A DNA stretch of 33,321 nucleotides from an uncultured Duncaniella sp. (GTDB lineage Bacteria; Bacteroidota; Bacteroidia; Bacteroidales; Muribaculaceae). The notes beneath the pieces are model-generated. The model had not been told where the DNA came from and ran no database searches. It worked only from the letters and a program-made list of their open reading frames with translations. This document shows positions 5,888 through 14,387 of this stretch, piece by piece; the first letter of the stretch is position 1, and each line of letters starts with the position of its first letter. Location of the stretch: assembly GCF_910578445.1 (NCBI RefSeq), contig NZ_CAJTQC010000031.1, forward strand, positions 1-33,321. Direction: 5' to 3'. The translations under genes were made by a program, and so were the position numbers.

Positions 5888-7720
5888 ATGCGTTATTTGA
5901 TTCTGCGTCATGTCACGACGTTTTTTGTAATTATCATTTCGATAGTAGCTGCAAGTTGCATTAAAAACAGCAATCCCAACCGGACTGTCCCCTCCGACGA
6001 CGAGGAGAGGGTCTACATGCTCGTGGCCACACCCGGTGCGGAGGGCGATTATGCCCGTGCCGTCGCCGTCAGCGACTCACTGTTTGCCAACTGCGCCATG
6101 AGTGATTCGCTCAAAGCCTACCTCATGATCGAACGCAATGTGGCGTTGATGAACGGAGGCGACATCGAGCGTGGCATGGCCTATGCCGACACTCTGATAG
6201 CCTTCGGCCGCAGCGCCCGGATCGGGCAGCTCGAAATGCAGGGCGAGCAGACCAAAGGAGTCGGCTACCGCCGTAAGGAGATGTATGATTCAGCCATCGC
6301 ATGCTATACGCGCGGACTTGAAATAGCTATCAACGAAAAGAACACGGAAATGGAACAGTCGTTTGCCGATATGCTGACAGTCGCCTGCACAGAAATCGGC
6401 CATACCGCCGAAGCCCTCGACTTTGCACGCAGGTCGCTCAGGCTGGCTGAAGAGATGGCCGACACGACAGCCATTTTCTCGGCAATCGGCAACATCGGCG
6501 CGCTCCATACCCGCGAAAAACATTATGATGAAGCCATCAAAGCCCTCATGCCCTACGCCCATCTTATCGACAAGGTATCGTCGCCCTACAGGGTCAAGTT
6601 TCTCACTCCGCTGGTCAAATCCTACATATCGCTCGATTCAATCGACACCGCCGGGAGAATCATCCGACAAATGGAAGAGGCCGTCAGCTACCTGCCTGCC
6701 CATCATCAGTCGGCCGTAGTCGTGCTGACGGCCAAAGCTATGCTCTTCGGTCGCGAAAAACGCTACCGTGACCAGTGGAAAATGTATCAGCTCATCGACT
6801 CTCTCGGCACACACGGAAAAACTACCGAAACCGTCTTGCTCGAACGTGCGGAATGCCTCGCAAACATGGGTGAATATCGTCAGGCATACGACAGGATGAC
6901 CGATGCCTTCCATTCGCTCGACTCCGTGCGCCGTTCCGACATAGACCGCGAGCTCAGCGACCTCTCGGTCCGCTACGACACACTGACAAAGGAGATTGAA
7001 ATCGAACATCTCAGCCGCCAGCGATGGATTCTGATAAGTGTGATTCTTTTCGGCATCATGCTTTTCGGAAGCGCAATCCTCTTCGCAATCAACCGCCGCA
7101 AGCGTCAGCTAAGGAAAGCCGAGCATGAAAAACAGCAGGAATACATACGCGGTCTGGAGCAGGAACGCGCACGCATGGCACGCGAACTCCACGATGATGT
7201 GGCCGGCGACCTACTCGGACTTCAGTTCGAGCTCACGGCTCTGCCATCGGAAAGGAGTGTCACACGCCTGCAGGAAATCACAGGCAAAGTCCGCCGTCTG
7301 TCCCATGAACTGATGCCTCCGCAGTTTGCCGATGCCCCCCTCACCACACTGCTCATCGACTATGTGAAAACCCACAACCTCTCCCACCCCACACGGCTGA
7401 TAAACCTCACCGACGAGGGCTCGTTTGACTGGAGCTCCCTCACCCCCGAACAGAACTATGAGCTTTACCGCATCGTTCAGGAATCGGTCAACAATGCCCT
7501 CAAGCACTCATCGTCAGGTGACATCGACATAACCCTCGACGGAAGCGACCGATTCTCCCTCTCAATCACCAACCGGACTGACAGGCGAGAGGACTCATCA
7601 CCGTCGCGCAGCGAAGGCATCGGCCGACGCACCCTAATGGCGCGCGCCTCGATTATAGGTGCTGACATCCGGGTCTCGGAAACTGATTCTAACTATAAAA
7701 TCACTATAAGCCAGAAATGA
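5888..7720 (+). CDS. TPR-containing sensor histidine kinase (HisKA_3 / NarL-partner type)
   Basis: Membrane sensor kinase of 610 residues, partner of the response regulator that overlaps its end by 4 bases. The N-terminus has a signal ending VAASC (Cys24), a plausible lipobox. Residues about 40-370 are helical tetratricopeptide-like repeats, the likely ligand-sensing domain outside the inner membrane. A single transmembrane helix follows at about 380-402, then a coiled linker, the dimerisation/phosphoacceptor segment ARELHDDVAGDLLGLQ with His435, and a C-terminal ATPase domain with NNALKHS (N box) and GIGRRTLMARASIIGADI. Oddity: the usual Asp of the DxGxG box is not visible; the strand reads SLSITNRTDRRE. 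The signal is unknown. The terminator at 5801-5863 ends the tRNA unit just upstream, so it probably has its own promoter nearby. Confidence 0.92.
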   Translation: MRYLILRHVTTFFVIIISIVAASCIKNSNPNRTVPSDDEERVYMLVATPGAEGDYARAVAVSDSLFANCAMSDSLKAYLMIERNVALMNGGDIERGMAYADTLIAFGRSARIGQLEMQGEQTKGVGYRRKEMYDSAIACYTRGLEIAINEKNTEMEQSFADMLTVACTEIGHTAEALDFARRSLRLAEEMADTTAIFSAIGNIGALHTREKHYDEAIKALMPYAHLIDKVSSPYRVKFLTPLVKSYISLDSIDTAGRIIRQMEEAVSYLPAHHQSAVVVLTAKAMLFGREKRYRDQWKMYQLIDSLGTHGKTTETVLLERAECLANMGEYRQAYDRMTDAFHSLDSVRRSDIDRELSDLSVRYDTLTKEIEIEHLSRQRWILISVILFGIMLFGSAILFAINRRKRQLRKAEHEKQQEYIRGLEQERARMARELHDDVAGDLLGLQFELTALPSERSVTRLQEITGKVRRLSHELMPPQFADAPLTTLLIDYVKTHNLSHPTRLINLTDEGSFDWSSLTPEQNYELYRIVQESVNNALKHSSSGDIDITLDGSDRFSLSITNRTDRREDSSPSRSEGIGRRTLMARASIIGADIRVSETDSNYKITISQK

Positions 7721-8331
7721 AAACACTACTTGTCGTCGACGACCATCCAATAGTCCTTGAAGGTATCGAAAGCGTCCTGTCGGGTCAGGGCTATAAAATA
7801 CTCAAGGCTTCTTCCTCATCAGAAGCCCTGACAATTGCCGGACATATCGACGGAATAGACATGTTTGTGATTGACCTTTCCCTCTCATCCAACACCGACG
7901 GCCTCACCCTCGCCGAAACCCTTCGGGACAGAGGCATCGACAAACCGGTCATCATTTACACAATGCACGAAGAGCTATGGAACATCTCGCTGCTGATGAA
8001 GGCCGATGTCCAAGGGATAGTGTTCAAAGGAGAAACTATCGACGAACTAATCCATGCCATAGATATTGTCGGCGATGGAAAAACATACACCAGTCCGGCG
8101 TTCGACAGCCGGCGAAGGGAAGCCATGCAGACCAACGGCATACTTTCAGCCAAGGACATCGAAGTCCTGAGGCTTCTCTCAGATGGCAAAATGAACCGGG
8201 AGATAGCCTGCGCGATGGACATCAGCGAAAAAACCGTAGAATATCACCGTAGCAACATCCTCAGAAAACTCTGTTCAAAGACAATGCCCGAAGCCATACG
8301 CCGGGCCATAAATCTGGGAATAATCCACTGA
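7717..8331 (+). CDS. LuxR/NarL-family response regulator
   Basis: DNA-binding regulator of 204 residues, activated by the upstream kinase. Receiver domain, residues 1-120: the acidic pair Asp8-Asp9, phosphoacceptor Asp53 in FVIDLSLS, Thr82 and Lys104 are all in place. The C-terminal LuxR-type helix-turn-helix is at about 140-200 (LSAKDIEVLRLLSDGKMNRE, then ISEKTVEYHRSNILRKL). The start ATG overlaps the kinase stop codon in an ATGA arrangement, so the pair is translationally coupled. A strong terminator follows at 8421-8480. No target genes can be named from the window. Confidence 0.95.
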   Translation: MKTLLVVDDHPIVLEGIESVLSGQGYKILKASSSSEALTIAGHIDGIDMFVIDLSLSSNTDGLTLAETLRDRGIDKPVIIYTMHEELWNISLLMKADVQGIVFKGETIDELIHAIDIVGDGKTYTSPAFDSRRREAMQTNGILSAKDIEVLRLLSDGKMNREIACAMDISEKTVEYHRSNILRKLCSKTMPEAIRRAINLGIIH

Positions 8332-8420
8332 TTGAACCCCATTACAAAACGCATCCATCGGCCGAAACCCGGTCACGGTGTTAGAACCAATCGAGCCTAA
8401 CCGCAGACGACAAAACGCAG

Positions 8421-8480
8421 TCAGCGCATTAGGGATTACCCTAAATTCATCTCAGGGTATTTCCTAAAGCGCTGATTTTT
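8421..8480 (+). terminator. Terminator of the two-component operon
   Basis: TCAGCGC-A-TTAGG (8421-8433) pairs with CCTAA-A-GCGCTGA (8463-8475), with an inner ACCCT/AGGGT stem, followed by five T. It lies 90 bases after the regulator stop. Confidence 0.75.
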
Positions 8481-8666
8481 AACTATTTTATTGTCGAAAT
8501 TTTATGTTTTTCAAAATATTCTTTTTATCTTTACAACATAAATTCACATTCTATCTAACTTTAACACAAGCGACAGACTATATAATTCGACAAAATTTAA
8601 TCAGCAAATCCCGGTTTACTTTGTGATTCTATCTTTACATTTAGCTATAAGTCTATGACACAACCC

Positions 8667-8705
8667 TCCGCAATCGCCGGCAAGATGGCGATTGCGGATT
8701 TTTTA
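8667..8705 (+). terminator. Orphan rho-independent terminator
   Basis: A 12-bp perfect GC-rich stem (8667-8678 with 8687-8698), an 8-base loop, then a T-rich tail. It lies well downstream of the previous operon's own terminator, so it implies a separate short transcript ending here. Confidence 0.8.
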
Positions 8706-8795
8706 TATTCATTTCAGGGCCTGCAACTGAGCAACAGAAATAGGAATATAAGCTAAAAATATGTGGCCAATGTGTTTTTTCTAACCATAAAACAG

Positions 8796-8803
8796 TAAAT
8801 TTG
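8796..8803 (+). promoter_or_regulatory. -7 box of the trpB2 promoter
   Basis: TAAATTTG matches TAnnTTTG exactly. A TTG codon at 8801 that could begin the longest trpB2 frame lies inside this box, which argues for the ATG at 8834 as the real start. Confidence 0.6.
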
Positions 8804-8833
8804 CATCATAATAAACCCAGTTTTCCATTATTT

Positions 8834-10210
8834 ATGTCAGAAAAAAGAAAAAGATACTTCCTTGACGAAGAAGAAATCCCACGCGCATGGTACAACATTC
8901 AGGCCGACATGCCTGTCAAACCCCTCCCGCCACTCAACCCGCAGACCCGCGAGCCGATGAAGGCCGAAGACCTCTACCCCATCTTTGCCCGCGAATGCTG
9001 CGATCAGGAGCTTAACACCACCGACCGTTGGATTCAGATTCCCGACGAGGTAAGGGATATGTACAAATACTACCGCTCCACCCCGCTCGTCCGTGCCTAC
9101 GGACTTGAAAAGGCACTCGGTACGTCGGCACATATCTATTTCAAAAACGAGAGTGTCTCCCCGATGGGCTCCCACAAGCTCAACTCGGCAATCCCGCAGG
9201 CCTACTACTGCAAGAAGGAAGGTGTCAAAAACGTCACCACCGAGACAGGCGCCGGCCAGTGGGGCGCTTCGCTTTCATATGCCGCCTCGCTCTTCGGGCT
9301 TGATGCCGCAGTCTATCAGGTAAAAATTTCCTACGAGCAGAAGCCATACCGCCGCAGCATCATGCAGACCTACGGCGCACAGGTGACACCGTCGCCCTCA
9401 ATGTCGACACGCGCCGGAAAAGACATCCTCACCGTCAACCCCAACTATCAAGGTTCGCTCGGAACAGCCATCTCCGAAGCCGTCGAGCTCGCCCGCACCA
9501 CCCCCGACTGCAAATATGCACTCGGCTCTGTGCTCAGCCATGTGACACTACATCAGACCGTAATAGGCCTCGAAGCTGAAAAACAGATGGAAATGGCCGG
9601 TGAATACCCCGACATGGTCATCGCCTGCTTCGGTGGCGGCTCAAACTTCGGAGGAATCTCGTTTCCATTCATGCGCCACAAAATCGCAGGCGAGGAAGGC
9701 AAGAGCCACACACGCTTCATTGCCGCCGAACCCTCATCGTGCCCCAAACTGACAAAAGGCAAATTCTGCTACGACTTCGGTGACGAGGCAGGCTACACCC
9801 CACTGTTGCCCATGTATTCACTCGGCCACAAATTCTCGCCGGCCAACATCCATGCAGGCGGTCTCCGCTATCACGGCGCAGGTGTAATCGCCAGCCAGCT
9901 GCTGAAGGACGGGCTCATGGAGGCTGTCGACATCAATCAGCTCGAATCGTTTGAAGCCGGATGCCTGTTCGCACGCGCCGAAGGCATCATCCCTGCCCCC
10001 GAATCATGCCATGCAATCGCCGCGACCATCCGTGAAGTCAAGAAACTCAAGCCGGGCGAAGAAAAGGTGATACTTTTCAACCTTTCAGGCCACGGACTCG
10101 TCGACATGGCATCGTATGACAAATATCTCTCTGGCGACCTTGTGAACTATTCGGTCTCCGACGAGGAAATCGACGCCAACTTTGCCAAATCAGACACTGT
10201 CGAAGCGTGA
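8834..10210 (+). CDS. trpB2: TrpB2-type tryptophan synthase beta chain
   Basis: PLP enzyme that condenses indole with serine to give tryptophan. It belongs to the TrpB2 branch, which is longer than classic TrpB and often encoded without trpA. With the ATG at 8834 it has 458 residues. Evidence: the TrpB2-style N-terminal region RAWYNIQADMPVKPLPPLNP, the PLP lysine in MGSHKLNSA (Lys115), TETGAGQWGASLSYAASLFG, and the phosphate-binding CFGGGSNFGG. The longer frame from a TTG at 8801 is rejected because that codon sits in a promoter box. No trpA or other trp gene is adjacent, so an indole-salvage role is plausible (inference). A stem-loop with no T tail follows. Confidence 0.95.
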   Translation: MSEKRKRYFLDEEEIPRAWYNIQADMPVKPLPPLNPQTREPMKAEDLYPIFARECCDQELNTTDRWIQIPDEVRDMYKYYRSTPLVRAYGLEKALGTSAHIYFKNESVSPMGSHKLNSAIPQAYYCKKEGVKNVTTETGAGQWGASLSYAASLFGLDAAVYQVKISYEQKPYRRSIMQTYGAQVTPSPSMSTRAGKDILTVNPNYQGSLGTAISEAVELARTTPDCKYALGSVLSHVTLHQTVIGLEAEKQMEMAGEYPDMVIACFGGGSNFGGISFPFMRHKIAGEEGKSHTRFIAAEPSSCPKLTKGKFCYDFGDEAGYTPLLPMYSLGHKFSPANIHAGGLRYHGAGVIASQLLKDGLMEAVDINQLESFEAGCLFARAEGIIPAPESCHAIAATIREVKKLKPGEEKVILFNLSGHGLVDMASYDKYLSGDLVNYSVSDEEIDANFAKSDTVEA

Positions 10211-10220
10211 CCACACACCA

Positions 10221-10262
10221 CGGTGCGGGGAATCGGCTTGATAGCCATGATTCCCCGCACCG
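10221..10262 (+). other. Strong stem-loop between trpB2 and fmt
   Basis: A 14-bp perfect, GC-rich stem (10221-10234 with 10249-10262) plus a short inner GGCT/AGCC stem. It is followed by AAATCATAC rather than a T run, so it is not a standard terminator. It may stabilise or process the trpB2 mRNA end. Confidence 0.7.
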
Positions 10263-10307
10263 AAATCATACTACATGTCTAACCCAGCAACAAGAGTTAA
10301 CATACAG

Positions 10308-11270
10308 ATGACGAAAGAAGACCTCAGAATCGTATTTCTCGGCACTCCTGATTTTGCAGTCGAAAGCCTCAGGCGCATCGTCGACGGCGGATACAACGTC
10401 GTAGGCGTAGTGACAATGCCCGACAAACCGGCAGGACGCGGCCACAAAATGTATCATTCGCCTGTCAAAGAGTTTGCCGAAGCCCGCGGACTACATCTCA
10501 TGCAGCCTGTCAAGCTCAAAGACCCCGAGTTTGTCGATGAACTCCGTTCGCTCAACGCCGACCTGTTTATCGTCATAGCCTTCCGCATGCTCCCTGAAGT
10601 CGTATGGACCATGCCGCGCCTCGGGACATTCAATCTCCACGCGTCGCTGCTACCGCGCTACCGTGGAGCTGCCCCTATCAACTGGGCTGTCATCAACGGC
10701 GATACCGAAACCGGAGTCACGACCTTCTTCCTCAAACACGAAATCGACACCGGCGACATCATCGCACAGGAACGTGTTGAAATCCTCCCGACCGACAATG
10801 TGGGCGACGTGCACGACCGCCTTATGATGCTCGGAGCTGACCTGACAATCAAGACCATCGACGACATCATCGCCGGAACTCTGACGACAATCCCGCAAGA
10901 CAAGCTCCTTGGCGATAGCGAGGCTACCCCGGCCCCGAAGATTTTCAAAGAAACCTGCAAAATCGACTGGACCGCTCCGGCCGAAAACGTCCACAACCTT
11001 GTGCGCGGACTTTCGCCATATCCGGCAGCATGGGCGACTCTCTCTGACGGCGACACCGAACTCGGCGCTGTCAAAATCTTCGAGACACGCATCACCGACA
11101 CCCCGTCGGCCACGCCGGGCGAAATCATCATCGAAGGCAACACTCTGACCGTCGGGTGCGGTGACGGACGCAGCCTCGAAATCATAAGCCTCCAAGCACC
11201 CGGCAAACGGCGCATGCCTGTCGCCGATTTCCTCCGCGGCTCGCGCCTCACAAATCCGAAATTCTCATAG
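10308..11270 (+). CDS. fmt: Methionyl-tRNA formyltransferase
   Basis: Formylates the initiator Met-tRNA using 10-formyl-tetrahydrofolate. The N-terminal formyltransferase fold is clear: RIVFLGTPDFAVESL, PDKPAGRGHK, and the catalytic Asn/His motif in FNLHASLLPRYRGAAPINWA, with Asp in HEIDTGDII. The C-terminal tRNA-binding OB-like domain follows. I chose the ATG at 10308 (320 residues, starting MTKEDLRIVFLGTPD) because family members begin close to this strand. An in-frame ATG at 10275 adds 11 residues and lies only 12 bases after the strong stem-loop. A good terminator follows, so it is probably a single-gene unit or the end of the trpB2 unit. Confidence 0.95.
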   Translation: MTKEDLRIVFLGTPDFAVESLRRIVDGGYNVVGVVTMPDKPAGRGHKMYHSPVKEFAEARGLHLMQPVKLKDPEFVDELRSLNADLFIVIAFRMLPEVVWTMPRLGTFNLHASLLPRYRGAAPINWAVINGDTETGVTTFFLKHEIDTGDIIAQERVEILPTDNVGDVHDRLMMLGADLTIKTIDDIIAGTLTTIPQDKLLGDSEATPAPKIFKETCKIDWTAPAENVHNLVRGLSPYPAAWATLSDGDTELGAVKIFETRITDTPSATPGEIIIEGNTLTVGCGDGRSLEIISLQAPGKRRMPVADFLRGSRLTNPKFS

Positions 11271-11290
11271 ACACACGTTAAACATGATTA

Positions 11291-11327
11291 ATCAGACCGC
11301 ATGCTCCGGCGTGCGGTTTGATTTTTA
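11291..11327 (+). terminator. Terminator after fmt
   Basis: A 14-bp stem (11291-11304 with 11309-11322) containing two G:T pairs, a TCCG tetraloop, then a T-rich tail. Confidence 0.82.
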
Positions 11328-11363
11328 TAACTATCTTTTCAACTGAGTTCGGGAATAATTTGT

Positions 11364-11371
11364 TAAATTTG
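11364..11371 (+). promoter_or_regulatory. -7 box of the cvpA-sufB operon
   Basis: TAAATTTG, an exact TAnnTTTG match, 63 bases before the cvpA start and just after the fmt terminator. A TTTT-type -33 element is present upstream but is poorly spaced. Confidence 0.5.
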
Positions 11372-11433
11372 CATCGAATATCCTTTTCCCGGAAGGGACT
11401 ATCAGGATAGAGACAAAAAACAACCCGATTTTC

Positions 11434-12036
11434 ATGGCAGCTATCGACATCATCCTACTTCTAATCTTCATTCTGACCGCGTGGCTCGGTTTCCGTAAAG
11501 GCATCATCACGCAGATCGGTTCTGTCGCAGCAATTATCGTAGCCGTCATAGCATGCCGTATGTTCGGTGCGACTGTCAATGACATACTGTTCAGCCAACG
11601 GCCTGAATGGGATTCAGGATTTTCAAAATATGCCGCATCGATAATCTCTAACTCGATTATCTACATAGTGGCTTACTATGCGGTCATACTCATTTCACGA
11701 CTGCTCCACACTCTGACCCACGTGGTGCTCCTCGCTCCGCTCGACCATATAGCCGGAGCGGCTTTCTCGGTTGCGAAATACGGGCTGCTCGTCAGTCTGC
11801 TGCTGAATCTCTACATAGTCGTCTTCCCGCAGACATCGCTGCTCGCTCAATCGCGTCTGGCCGACGGAAAGGCGATAGAGGCCGTAGTCGGCTTCGCTCC
11901 GTGGGTGCTCGACGCAATCAATCCGGTCAACGACAGGCAGGACGACGGGAAGCTCCCCGAAAATAATGACAAGGAGACGGAATCCAAACAGATTTCCGAC
12001 ACAAAAACGGTCTCCCAAGTTGTATATTGCGAATAA
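11434..12036 (+). CDS. CvpA family membrane protein
   Basis: Inner-membrane protein of 200 residues resembling the colicin V production protein family. The N-terminal signature is IDIILLLIFILTAWLGFRKG, a hydrophobic helix followed by the conserved G-x-x-K-G turn. Three more hydrophobic segments follow (about 30-48, 68-88, 105-125), then a polar C-terminal tail rich in Asp, Asn and Lys. CvpA-like proteins are linked to envelope function in other bacteria; the exact role is not known. It is the first gene of an operon: its TAA stop shares one base with the sufB ATG. Confidence 0.85.
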   Translation: MAAIDIILLLIFILTAWLGFRKGIITQIGSVAAIIVAVIACRMFGATVNDILFSQRPEWDSGFSKYAASIISNSIIYIVAYYAVILISRLLHTLTHVVLLAPLDHIAGAAFSVAKYGLLVSLLLNLYIVVFPQTSLLAQSRLADGKAIEAVVGFAPWVLDAINPVNDRQDDGKLPENNDKETESKQISDTKTVSQVVYCE

Positions 12037-13517
12037 TGAATCAAATGGAAACAAAAGATAAGAATAACGCCAACGAGAGCGACAAGCTCATCAAAAGCGC
12101 GACATCCGATGAATATAAATACGGTTTCACTTCCGACATCGACACCGACATCATTCCCGTCGGGCTCAACGAGGAAGTGGTCCGCCTCATATCGGCCAAA
12201 AAGGGAGAGCCTGAATGGCTTCTCGACTTCCGTCTGAAAGCGTTCCGCCACTGGGAGACCCTTAAGATGCCAGACTGGGCGCATCTCAACATACCGCCCA
12301 TCGACTATCAGGCCATCAGCTACTACGCCGAACCCCGCTCCAAGGCCAAAGGCCCTGAAAGCCTCGACGAAGTTGACCCGCAGCTGCTCGACACCTTCAA
12401 CCGACTCGGCATACCCCTGCAGGAACAGAAAGCCCTCGCAGGCATGGCAGTCGACGCAGTGATGGACTCGGTGAGCGTCAAGACCACCCACCGCGAGAAA
12501 CTTGCGGAAAAAGGCATCATATTCTGCTCTATTTCCGAGGCCGTCAAGGACTATCCCGACCTCGTCAAGAAATATCTCGGCTCTGTGGTCAGCTACCGCG
12601 ACAACTTTTTCGCGGCCCTCAACTCCGCAGTGTTCTCCGACGGCTCGTTTGTCTACATCCCCAAAGGCGTCCGCTGCCCGATGGAGCTTTCGACCTACTT
12701 CCGCATCAATGCCGCCGGAACAGGCCAGTTCGAACGCACTCTCATTGTGGCCGACGATGATGCCTACGTAAGTTATCTCGAAGGCTGCACCGCACCGATG
12801 CGCGATGAAAACCAGCTGCATGCCGCGATTGTAGAAATCGTGGTCGAAGACAGAGCCGAAGTGAAATACTCCACTGTCCAGAACTGGTATGCCGGCGACG
12901 CCGAAGGCCGCGGAGGCATCTACAACTTCGTGACAAAACGCGGACTCTGCCGTGGCGACCACTCGAAACTGTCGTGGACTCAGGTAGAGACCGGTTCGGC
13001 AATCACATGGAAATATCCCTCGTGTGTGCTCAAAGGCGACTATTCGCGCGGAGAGTTCTACTCAGTCGCTGTCACCAAAAACTATCAGCAGGCCGACACC
13101 GGCACAAAGATGATACATATCGGCAAAAATTCCACCTCGACCATCGTATCGAAGGGTATTTCAGCCGGCCATTCCCAGAACTCATACAGGGGTCTCGTGA
13201 AAGTGGCCAAGGATGCCGACGGATGCCGAAACTACACTCAATGCGACTCCCTGCTTATGGGCAGCAAATGTGGCGCGCACACATTCCCCTATATCGACGT
13301 GCTCAACGACACAGCCATTGTCGAACACGAGGCCACGACTTCGAAAATCTCGGAAGACCAGCTCTTCTACTGCAATCAGCGAGGTATTCCGACCGAAGAG
13401 GCCATCGCACTTATTGTCAACGGCTATGCCAAGGAGGTGATGAACAAGCTCCCGATGGAGTTTGCAGTCGAAGCCCAGAATCTCCTGCAGATAACACTTG
13501 AAGGCTCTGTCGGATGA
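12036..13517 (+). CDS. sufB: Fe-S cluster assembly scaffold SufB
   Basis: Scaffold subunit of the SUF Fe-S assembly complex (SufBCD), cytoplasmic. The 493-residue protein is typical in length and carries SufB hallmarks: the N-terminal KGEPEWLLDFRLKAFRHWE, the beta-helix region with LSTYFRINAAGTGQFERTLI and EGCTAPMRDENQLHAA, and the C-terminal LFYCNQRGIPTEEA and FAVEAQNLLQI. The ATG at 12036 overlaps the cvpA stop; a TTG at 12027 in the same frame is less likely. Oddity: sufC, sufD and sufS, the usual neighbours, are not adjacent, and sufB sits between cvpA and an RsmI-like gene. They must be elsewhere if the pathway is complete. Confidence 0.96.
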   Translation: MNQMETKDKNNANESDKLIKSATSDEYKYGFTSDIDTDIIPVGLNEEVVRLISAKKGEPEWLLDFRLKAFRHWETLKMPDWAHLNIPPIDYQAISYYAEPRSKAKGPESLDEVDPQLLDTFNRLGIPLQEQKALAGMAVDAVMDSVSVKTTHREKLAEKGIIFCSISEAVKDYPDLVKKYLGSVVSYRDNFFAALNSAVFSDGSFVYIPKGVRCPMELSTYFRINAAGTGQFERTLIVADDDAYVSYLEGCTAPMRDENQLHAAIVEIVVEDRAEVKYSTVQNWYAGDAEGRGGIYNFVTKRGLCRGDHSKLSWTQVETGSAITWKYPSCVLKGDYSRGEFYSVAVTKNYQQADTGTKMIHIGKNSTSTIVSKGISAGHSQNSYRGLVKVAKDADGCRNYTQCDSLLMGSKCGAHTFPYIDVLNDTAIVEHEATTSKISEDQLFYCNQRGIPTEEAIALIVNGYAKEVMNKLPMEFAVEAQNLLQITLEGSVG

Positions 13518-14272
13518 TGACTGAAAAGCAAGCGACCGATTCCAAAGCCACAGACACCGCACGGTCAATCCGTCCGGCGCTCTACCTCATACCCTCGACC
13601 ATGAGCGACGCTCCCGTGGGCGATGTAATCCCCGAAGGGAATATCGCGATAATCCGTGGCATAAGACATTTCGTTGTCGAAAACGTCCGCACTGTCAGAC
13701 GTTTTCTCAAACGCTGCGACCGCAGCATCGACATCGACACTCTCAGTTTCACCGTGCTCGACGAACATACATCGCCCGAAGAAATCCCGGCTATGCTCGG
13801 CCCGATTGCCGAAGGCCATCCGGTCGGGGTGATTTCCGAAGCCGGGTGTCCTGCAATCGCCGACCCCGGCGCAGACCTCGTAGCAATAGCTCAGGCAAAG
13901 GGCTATGAGACTATACCGCTCGTCGGTCCGTCGAGCATCATACTCTCACTGATGGGCTCAGGTTTCAACGGACAGAGTTTCGCTTTTGTCGGCTACCTGC
14001 CACATGAAGCCAAGGCACGCACGGCAAGACTCCGCGAACTCGAACAACGGATACGACGCGAAGGGCAGACCCAGATTTTCATCGAGACACCCTATCGCAA
14101 CAACCGCCTCATCGCCGAGCTCGCATCGACCCTCCCTCCGGGACTAAAACTGTGTGTCGCTTCCGACATCACCGGCCCACAGCAGAGCATCGTGACACTT
14201 CCGCTCTCGAAATGGGCAAAAAGGAAGTATGACTACGATAAAATCCCGACAATATTCCTGCTGAACTCATAG
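13514..14272 (+). CDS. RsmI-like SAM-dependent methyltransferase
   Basis: Member of the tetrapyrrole-methylase superfamily closest to RsmI, which 2'-O-methylates C1402 of 16S rRNA. Matching segments are EAGCPAIADPGADLV (SAM-binding), PLVGPSSIILSLMGSGFNGQ and FVGYLPHEAKARTARL. It has 252 residues, shorter than the usual 280-290 of RsmI. The N-terminal motif is LYLIPSTMSDAPVGDV rather than the RsmI-type TPIGNLGD, so it may be a paralogue with a different target. The ATG overlaps the sufB stop (ATGA); a second ATG follows immediately at 13517. Third gene of the cvpA operon. Confidence 0.82.
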   Translation: MMTEKQATDSKATDTARSIRPALYLIPSTMSDAPVGDVIPEGNIAIIRGIRHFVVENVRTVRRFLKRCDRSIDIDTLSFTVLDEHTSPEEIPAMLGPIAEGHPVGVISEAGCPAIADPGADLVAIAQAKGYETIPLVGPSSIILSLMGSGFNGQSFAFVGYLPHEAKARTARLRELEQRIRREGQTQIFIETPYRNNRLIAELASTLPPGLKLCVASDITGPQQSIVTLPLSKWAKRKYDYDKIPTIFLLNS

Positions 14273-14387
14273 AGGAATATGCCGGTCCCGACAGCCGCAT
14301 GTCGGACTACACGAACCACAATATACCAACCTCATAATTCCACGACTCTACTCATTGGCAAAATCACGCAAAATAACAGGCAGACGT

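Larger units (their letters stand above)
8332..8833. other. Intergenic stretch between the regulator and trpB2
   Basis: No convincing gene is seen. It holds the two-component operon terminator (8421-8480), then a strongly AT-rich zone with several TATCTTTA-like -7 boxes (8526-8533, 8630-8637) and a second terminator (8667-8705) that belongs to no annotated gene. The trpB2 -7 box lies at 8796-8803. The segment between the two terminators may be a small RNA gene. Confidence 0.6.

Noticed and set aside
8801..8833. TTG start extending trpB2 by 11 codons
   Set aside because: The TTG lies inside a TAAATTTG promoter box, and the ATG at 8834 fits the family N-terminus.
11847..12962. A 371-residue minus-strand frame
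   Set aside because: Antisense to sufB and the end of cvpA, whose protein families are certain; an open antisense frame is expected from GC-rich codon use.
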